Assembly (NCBI GenBank): GCA_015068125.1
Contig: SVLD01000007.1
Location: 1 to 64,000, forward strand
Length of the DNA stretch: 64,000 nucleotides
Source of the DNA: Oscillospiraceae bacterium
Lineage (GTDB): Bacteria; Bacillota; Clostridia; Oscillospirales; Oscillospiraceae
Reading direction: 5' to 3'
The notes beneath the pieces were generated by a model. It was not told the origin of the DNA and made no database searches. It saw only the letters and a program-made list of their open reading frames with translations. A program made the translations under genes and the position numbers. Shown in pieces: positions 58,721-64,000 of this stretch (within the stretch, counting starts at the first letter, position 1; every line of letters starts with the position of its first letter).

Positions 58721-59089
58721 TTATTTCTGCTCGCTTTTTCGCCAGCCAAGTGCCATATACTTTACATCCGTCACCATCCTTGACCAGTACTCCGCCGACT
58801 TATCATTCAGCAGCTCCAGCATCATGGACAGCTCGATGTAAAACAACAGTTCGTCGCAGAGGGTGACCGCCCGGGTAATCATCTCGCACCGTTCCCGCTT
58901 GTGGGTCACATTGTGGATGCGGTTCGCTTCCAGCAGGTTTTCATAGATATCCATGCTCTTGTTCTGCATACGGTCAACCAGGGAATGGCGGAACTTTTTG
59001 GGATATCGGTTGCAGTTGGATGTCAGTTTGAAAGTATGTACCGCCAGGTCTTTTGCCTTGACGATCACCTTCAGGTCATTCTCTGCCAT
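58721..59089 (-). CDS. avd: DGR accessory variability determinant (Avd, four-helix bundle)
   Basis: LKVIVKAKDLAVHTFKLTSNCNRYPKKFRHSLVDRMQNKSMDIYENLLEANRI...; position between target and TR/RT. Confidence 0.88.
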   Translation of the reverse strand: MAENDLKVIVKAKDLAVHTFKLTSNCNRYPKKFRHSLVDRMQNKSMDIYENLLEANRIHNVTHKRERCEMITRAVTLCDELLFYIELSMMLELLNDKSAEYWSRMVTDVKYMALGWRKSEQK

Positions 59090-59092
59090 GTC

Positions 59093-59662
59093 TTACTCCT
59101 CGGAAGATTCAAAGATAGAAGAATTGAAGATCAAAAACGGGCGCACCGCGTAGCCGTCGCTGAAGTGGCTGTAGTCGCTGCTGTAGCCGGACGGCGCAAC
59201 GCAAACAATCCACCAGGGATTATCGTGGGGCTGGGCAGATTCCGGGGTAGCAGACCACCACCATTCATCCACCGGGTACTTGTCGAAGATCTCCACATTC
59301 TCCCGGTAGAAGTCAAAGGTAGGCAGGCTGATCTTGGATTCCATCGCGCCGTAGGGCTTCAGGCCGTCCAGGGTGGTGAGGTCAGTTTCGAAGGTCAGGA
59401 CGTTTTCCTCGCCGATCGCTTCGATGATCTTAGGCAGGATATCCTTCTGCATTTTCTTCAGCGCATCACTGCTGCGCAGATCGTTGTTGTCGCCAAACCG
59501 GGAACGGAACGCCACACCACGCATGACCACCGGGGTCTTGCCGTTTACGCTGGGGAACTTGATAAACTCCATGCCGGCGATCTGGAATGTTTCGCCATCC
59601 TTTACGCCGGGGAAGCCGGTTACCTTGGGGTAAGCTGTTGCCGTGGTTTCTGTGGTTTTCAT
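59093..59662 (-). CDS. DGR target protein 1, C-terminal CLec-like fold with VR1
   Basis: CVAPSGYSSDYSHFSDGYAVRPFLIF C-terminus; VR1 within; paralogous to 59678-60286. Confidence 0.9.
   Translation of the reverse strand: MKTTETTATAYPKVTGFPGVKDGETFQIAGMEFIKFPSVNGKTPVVMRGVAFRSRFGDNNDLRSSDALKKMQKDILPKIIEAIGEENVLTFETDLTTLDGLKPYGAMESKISLPTFDFYRENVEIFDKYPVDEWWWSATPESAQPHDNPWWIVCVAPSGYSSDYSHFSDGYAVRPFLIFNSSIFESSEE
59137..59205 (-). repeat. DGR variable repeat VR1, 69 nt
   Basis: Identical flanks to TR; 10 core substitutions, all at TR A positions after a 3-nt gap. Confidence 0.93.
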
Positions 59663-59677
59663 TGTTATTTCCTCCTT

Positions 59678-60286
59678 TTATGCAGATACAAAGATATCAG
59701 ATTTTAAGATACAAAACGGGCGCACCGCGTAGACGAAGTAGTAGTCGCAGTGGTGGCTGTTGTAGCCGGACGGGGCAACGCATTTTACCCAGTCATCATC
59801 ATCGTGGGTAGGTGTGCTGAAGGCAGTAGCCAGCCACTCCCAAATATCCAGCTTGTACTTATCCAGGATCTCCACATACTTGCGCTGCATCTGGGCGGTA
59901 CGCAGGGATGCCTTGCGCTGGATAACGCCATAGTCCTTCAGGCCGTCGTCCGCCGTCAGATCTACCTCGTGGATAAGGATGTTATCCTCACCGACAATGT
60001 CGGCGAGCTCGTCGGCAAACTCGTTGCAGACTGCATCCGCATCCGAGCCGTCGTAATTGTTGTTCTTGCCAAAGGCCATCTTCTTCAACGGATCCTTCCG
60101 CAGCAGCAGGGTGCCCTCACCGATGTGATCCAGCACGATCATTTCATGGCTGCCGAGCATGACGGTACCGCCCGCCACCGCGTCGCCGAGGCGAAGGCCC
60201 TTTTCCTGGAAGCTGGCCGTGATCTGTGCGACCTGCTCCGGGGTCAGCTCAATCTTCTGACCGTTGATTACGATGTAGTTGTTCAT
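59678..60286 (-). CDS. DGR target protein 2, C-terminal CLec-like fold with VR2
   Basis: CVAPSGYNSHHCDYYFVYAVRPFCIL C-terminus; VR2 within. Confidence 0.9.
   Translation of the reverse strand: MNNYIVINGQKIELTPEQVAQITASFQEKGLRLGDAVAGGTVMLGSHEMIVLDHIGEGTLLLRKDPLKKMAFGKNNNYDGSDADAVCNEFADELADIVGEDNILIHEVDLTADDGLKDYGVIQRKASLRTAQMQRKYVEILDKYKLDIWEWLATAFSTPTHDDDDWVKCVAPSGYNSHHCDYYFVYAVRPFCILKSDIFVSA
59716..59782 (-). repeat. DGR variable repeat VR2, 67 nt
   Basis: 10 core substitutions, all at TR A positions after a 3-nt gap; one silent G->C flank difference (GCG->GCC). Confidence 0.92.
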
Positions 60287-60299
60287 ATTGTGTTCCTCC

Positions 60300-60680
60300 T
60301 TAGTGGTTAATATCTACATCCGGCCATGCGCCATAGAAGTGTACTTTGTAGTGGTACGGATCGGTTACCGTTCCGGTGATATCCTCGACAACATAAATGA
60401 CATACTCATTCAGATATACATAGTTTTTCTTGTATTCATTTGCGCCTGTTTTGCAAGTCACAACCAATTCGCTGGCGCCGTTATTGGAAATGCTCATATA
60501 TCCTTCCATTTCCATAACGATAAGGTCGGTCCGAGCATTGTAGACGGTAATTCTTCTTACAACCTCGAAATTGTCAGCGGCCTGCGAAAGATTGTGGTTG
60601 ATGTTGTCCGCAGCCGTACAGCCTGCAAACATGGTGACGACCATCACCAGGGCGAAGAGAATTGCGAGTAGTTTTTTCAT
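60300..60680 (-). CDS. Prophage-encoded lipoprotein (beta-sandwich-type candidate)
   Basis: MKKLLAILFALVMVVTMFAGCTAADN signal peptide with lipobox. Confidence 0.75.
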   Translation of the reverse strand: MKKLLAILFALVMVVTMFAGCTAADNINHNLSQAADNFEVVRRITVYNARTDLIVMEMEGYMSISNNGASELVVTCKTGANEYKKNYVYLNEYVIYVVEDITGTVTDPYHYKVHFYGAWPDVDINH

Positions 60681-60724
60681 GGTATTTTCCTCCTAAATGA
60701 ATAAAAAGTTTTCTTTGGATAGTT

Positions 60725-60832
60725 TCACTTTTTCTTTTCCTTGGTACCGAAGTAAATCAGCACACTGATCGAGAGGGCGATTTCCACACCGATTGTTGCA
60801 GCCACGCCACACCAAAACAGGGACACATACAT
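60725..60832 (-). CDS. 35-aa single-TM phage microprotein
   Basis: MYVSLFWCGVAATIGVEIALSISVLIYFGTKEKKK; GGGAGGTG upstream; not in ORF track. Confidence 0.5.
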   Translation of the reverse strand: MYVSLFWCGVAATIGVEIALSISVLIYFGTKEKKK

Positions 60833-60837
60833 CTGTC

Positions 60838-60999
60838 TCACCTCCCTTGTGCTTTATCTTCCACGCACTGGATCAGTACAGTGTCACACTGATCTCCATT
60901 CTTGTCGATCCATGCCAAGAGTTTTGGCATACTCGGCATTTCCACCAGGTAAGTAACCCTGCCGTTCTTTTTTCTAAATGTGATTAAGTATTTTGCCAT
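60838..60999 (-). CDS. 53-aa phage hypothetical protein
   Basis: MAKYLITFRKKNGRVTYLVEMPSMPKLLAWIDKNGDQCDTVLIQCVEDKAQGR; adjacent to upstream gene. Confidence 0.5.
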   Translation of the reverse strand: MAKYLITFRKKNGRVTYLVEMPSMPKLLAWIDKNGDQCDTVLIQCVEDKAQGR

Positions 61000-61003
61000 A
61001 GTG

Positions 61004-62038
61004 TCAGCCCTTCAGGTCGTTCTGTAACTTTTCCAACAAAGTGCATACCGCATTCTGTAACTTGACACCGGTGTCAGGATCGGCTTGCTGCACTTTCTCC
61101 AGAGCATCTTGCAGATTCTTAAAATCCTTCTGCACTTGTGTAAAGAAAGCCTTAAACTCAGCCGCCTCCGGGCTGGAAAGCTGTAACTGCTTCTGTGCCG
61201 CCATCAGTTTTTGTTCCGCATCTTGGGCGGCACGCTCTGCGACTTCTCTGGCCTTATTGGCAGTGTCCAGCTCCTTCTGCAGGTTTTCCGTAGCCTCCCT
61301 GGCAGCATCCGCCGCCACCTGCTGGCGCATGCTTTCCATCATGCTCTCTGGGATCTCCGGGTTCTCCTGGGCTTTTGCCAGAGCTTCCTTTGCCGCCTTC
61401 TCGGCCTCCTTGGCCTTTTTTAGCTTGTTCTGGAGGTCCGTCACCTTCTCCGTGGCTTCGGTGTATTTTTTCTCAGCTCCGGCCACATGTTCCTGAAGGC
61501 TCTTGATTTCGTCATCCTTGTTCTCGGCAGCATCCATCAGAGACTCCAGCCCTCTCTTCAGATCTGCCACATCTTTCTCTGCTTTCTCTGCCCGGGCGGC
61601 TTGCTCATTGGCGGCCTGCAAATTGGCGTCTCTGTCCCGGATTGCTGCCTGTAATTCCCGAGTGGTGGCTTTCTCTGCATCGTGCTCTGTTGCAAACTGC
61701 TCCCGCTCCTCAGCTGGCACTGAAAGCAGGAGGATGTGTTTCGTTACGTCGATATTCCCAAATGATTGGGAATTTGCGAAGCTCTCAAACAGACTCTCCT
61801 GGGCACCGCCATATTCCTTGTAAAGGTTCATCAGATTGGTCGCCCACTGCTGGGAATAGCGAACCTTTTCCTCGAGGTATTTACCCCAGTTTCCATGGCC
61901 CACCATTTCCTTTGCTTCCACCAGCCGCTTTCCGATCTCAATGCAGCCATAGATAGCGGCCTTGGCTACCTGCTGCTCGATCACCTTGATTTCTGTGGTG
62001 ATGATGTCAATGTCCCGTAACGTAATAATTTCACTCAT
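61004..62038 (-). CDS. DUF3102-type coiled-coil phage protein
   Basis: AAIYGCIEIGKRLVEAKEMVGHGNWGKYLEEKVRYSQQWATNLMNLYKEYG plus long coiled coil. Confidence 0.8.
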   Translation of the reverse strand: MSEIITLRDIDIITTEIKVIEQQVAKAAIYGCIEIGKRLVEAKEMVGHGNWGKYLEEKVRYSQQWATNLMNLYKEYGGAQESLFESFANSQSFGNIDVTKHILLLSVPAEEREQFATEHDAEKATTRELQAAIRDRDANLQAANEQAARAEKAEKDVADLKRGLESLMDAAENKDDEIKSLQEHVAGAEKKYTEATEKVTDLQNKLKKAKEAEKAAKEALAKAQENPEIPESMMESMRQQVAADAAREATENLQKELDTANKAREVAERAAQDAEQKLMAAQKQLQLSSPEAAEFKAFFTQVQKDFKNLQDALEKVQQADPDTGVKLQNAVCTLLEKLQNDLKG

Positions 62039-63846
62039 GCAGGTTTCTCCTTATTTTGTTTTTGTTGCTGCGCATACCAAGGCAACAGAATCTCGTTCTC
62101 CCACCGGTCGCAGAATGCGCGAACCTTTTTGGGAATGGAATGTGTATATTGTTTGTGTTCTCCGTGTCGCTCATTGCCATAACCATGGAGCTGGCACTCC
62201 CTGGGCCTTCCTCTCATATCAATGGCCAGTGTATAATAGGGTCGTTCCGGCCTGCGATGGCGGCGAACGAAGAAAATCACACTACTTCCTCCAGTGTGCT
62301 GAGCTCCATACCCACCAACGCAGTGTCGTAATACATCGCCTTCGTATACCAGTTCGCCGTTATTCTTGGGCAGGATCATTTCCAAGTCCCCATCGGTCCA
62401 TTGCAGATGCCCGTAGTTTTCCAATACACATGCAAAGCCCTCATTCAATTTAGCGGCCGCTGCCTGGCATTTCAGTTCCCTTTGCATCCGTGTCATACGG
62501 TCGTGCGCCTCATGCAGATCTCGAGGCCACAGTTCTTCTTCCGTTAGTTCGCGATCATAGATCTGTCGTGCAGCATTTCGAGTATCTAACAGAATTCCTA
62601 CCTCGCTTAGTCGCTGACCTTTCTTATTCAGATATCGGGTCACTTTATCTAAATCGTGGCCATAGGTTCTCAGAATGTCGATTGCTGCATTGACACCGCC
62701 GGATCTTGCCAATTTAGCAAATTCCAGGTAATCGATTAGAGGGAGCTGGCCACCGGCTGCACGATACTTGTTCCAAGTTCTTGCCGCTTCCGGGGTCCAT
62801 GTGATACCCTGCTGCCGCATATATCGGAATTCCGCCTTCCTGACATTTAGCATTTCGTGTGGTTTGCACTTGTCAAGATCCAGGTATTTCCTTCCCTCAG
62901 TATCCGTGTCTGCACTGTATCTCCACGCCTCTCTCACAATCTCCGCTATCAACTTAGCCTGGCCCTGTCGACATAGATTTTCAATGTTGCGACGCCGGCG
63001 CCACCATTTGAGATATTCCACAGGCCACCACCCCTCGGACTTCAGATATTCCACAAGGGCGGTCTTCTCTCCCGTAGCACCTTCCATATCTGGATAGATT
63101 GGCCAGATATCTGCTCCAGCTTTTTTGTTGTTGATGCTTCTCCAATCCGGGTAAGGTTTGTCGATCACGTCTGCATTACAACTCATTGGCTGCCACTTCT
63201 TAAGCTGGGCTCGGTTGGCACCATAAAACGCTCCCATCCGCTTAACATGAGTAAACCTGGCAATACTACCGCGCTCTGTAAGTACATAGGCTTCTTCCGG
63301 TGATGCGCCGCACCTGCTGATTCCGAACTCGTTTATGGTCCGCCACACCAGCCAGTAAAAGATGGTCGTGTAGCCATCTACATTCTGTACGGTCAAAACC
63401 ATAATCTGTTTTTTTCGTCCGCCAATCAGTTTCCGCTTGTGGATCAACTCCACTTCTTTACCACACAGAGGGCAATTAAAGCGATCTCCTTCCCGTTGCA
63501 CCTCGATTCCCATATAAGGCTCCACCAATTCGCCCGGTGTAACGGTATAAATCCATCCGTCTTCGCCATTGACTGTGCGAATCGCGTTTTCTCCCGGTTC
63601 TTTGTGAGTAATAAAATCTTCGCCACAGGCTGTACAGGTGCAGTTCGCAGCCCACGCCGTCCGCCGGGGTGGCAATGTGTTGTATTCCAGCACCTCTTGG
63701 ATACTTGGATAGACGGGGACTCGTTCTGAACTATAAATACAGAATTCTCCTCCCAGCTCTGACCTGCCGAATTTTTCTACAGCCCACTCGACCATTTTCT
63801 CTGGCGGTTCCTCTGGAAGTAGATTGCACATTCTTTCCTTGTCCAT
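62035..63846 (-). CDS. PcfJ-domain protein
   Basis: CTACGEDF / CPLCGKE zinc motifs; EGDVLRHCVGGYGAQHTGGSSVIFFVR, YYTLAIDMRGRPRECQLHGYGN. Confidence 0.82.
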   Translation of the reverse strand: MDKERMCNLLPEEPPEKMVEWAVEKFGRSELGGEFCIYSSERVPVYPSIQEVLEYNTLPPRRTAWAANCTCTACGEDFITHKEPGENAIRTVNGEDGWIYTVTPGELVEPYMGIEVQREGDRFNCPLCGKEVELIHKRKLIGGRKKQIMVLTVQNVDGYTTIFYWLVWRTINEFGISRCGASPEEAYVLTERGSIARFTHVKRMGAFYGANRAQLKKWQPMSCNADVIDKPYPDWRSINNKKAGADIWPIYPDMEGATGEKTALVEYLKSEGWWPVEYLKWWRRRRNIENLCRQGQAKLIAEIVREAWRYSADTDTEGRKYLDLDKCKPHEMLNVRKAEFRYMRQQGITWTPEAARTWNKYRAAGGQLPLIDYLEFAKLARSGGVNAAIDILRTYGHDLDKVTRYLNKKGQRLSEVGILLDTRNAARQIYDRELTEEELWPRDLHEAHDRMTRMQRELKCQAAAAKLNEGFACVLENYGHLQWTDGDLEMILPKNNGELVYEGDVLRHCVGGYGAQHTGGSSVIFFVRRHRRPERPYYTLAIDMRGRPRECQLHGYGNERHGEHKQYTHSIPKKVRAFCDRWENEILLPWYAQQQKQNKEKPA

Positions 63847-63849
63847 AGC

Positions 63850-64000
63850 TTAGATCCCCAGCAGATCTTCCAAGCTCAGTAGCCCGCCACCCGTTTGGGT
63901 TGCATTGTTCGGCGTTGCTGTCTGTGCTTCCCTGTTTGTCCTCTCCGGTAGTCCATAGAACTTGCGGATAATTTCCTCCGCCTTTTGGGGGCTAATGCCC
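63850..64000 (-). CDS. C-terminus of a truncated CDS, PcfK-like by position
   Basis: Open frame ending ...GISPQKAEEIIRKFYGLPERTNREAQTATPNNATQTGGGLLSLEDLLGI*; 5' part outside window. Confidence 0.55.
   Translation of the reverse strand, partial: GISPQKAEEIIRKFYGLPERTNREAQTATPNNATQTGGGLLSLEDLLGI

Noticed and set aside
58460-58783. ORFs across the TR (58460-58783 plus, 58517-58720 minus, 58540-58749 minus)
   Set aside because: Poly-Asn/Thr/Val stretches are translations of the DGR template repeat in three frames, not genes.
59101-59136. Possible cruciform/hairpin downstream of VR1 like that in BPP-1
   Set aside because: Only about 5 bp of pairing (TTCAA...TTGAA) is visible; too weak to call without modelling.
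1-64000. CRISPR array or Cas genes
   Set aside because: No regularly spaced direct repeats or Cas-like ORFs were seen; the RT is a DGR type beside a TR/Avd, not a Cas1-associated RT, group II intron or retron.

Overview
The window is a low-to-mid GC Firmicutes (Clostridia / Oscillospiraceae-like, spore-forming) chromosome segment (about 1-37.1 kb) followed by a tail-first prophage (about 37.3 kb to the window edge) lying next to a tRNA-Leu(GAG). Chromosomal part: spoVAD-spoVAE plus an untracked 37-aa Asn/Gln-rich ORF, addB/addA, spoIIR, ispE, a kinase/FN3 membrane protein, an 8-gene aromatic amino acid operon (aroF-tyrA-aroB-aroA-aroC-pheA-aroEK-aroQ), M42 peptidase, a RAYT-type transposase block bounded by inverted REP-like repeats, thrS with a T-box, a G5/3D-domain protein, rsmA, a BspA-like LRR protein, rlmH and rsmE. 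Prophage part (minus strand): lysis, tail, head and packaging genes, replication genes, and a complete diversity-generating retroelement (DGR): two tandem paralogous target genes, Avd, template repeat and reverse transcriptase, plus a small Cys-rich ORF overlapping the RT stop. Most notable observations: (1) the DGR, where TR and two VRs can be read directly and all 20 differences in the variable core fall on TR adenines once a one-triplet (AAC) TR/VR length difference is allowed; (2) a Phe/Tyr leader-peptide attenuator upstream of the aromatic operon with mutually exclusive 1:2, 2:3 and 3:4 pairings; (3) a RAYT ORF that contains REP-like palindromes in its own coding sequence; (4) an A_AAA_AAC -1 frameshift site in the tail chaperone genes. 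All calls come from reading the sequence and family recognition; no searches were run.
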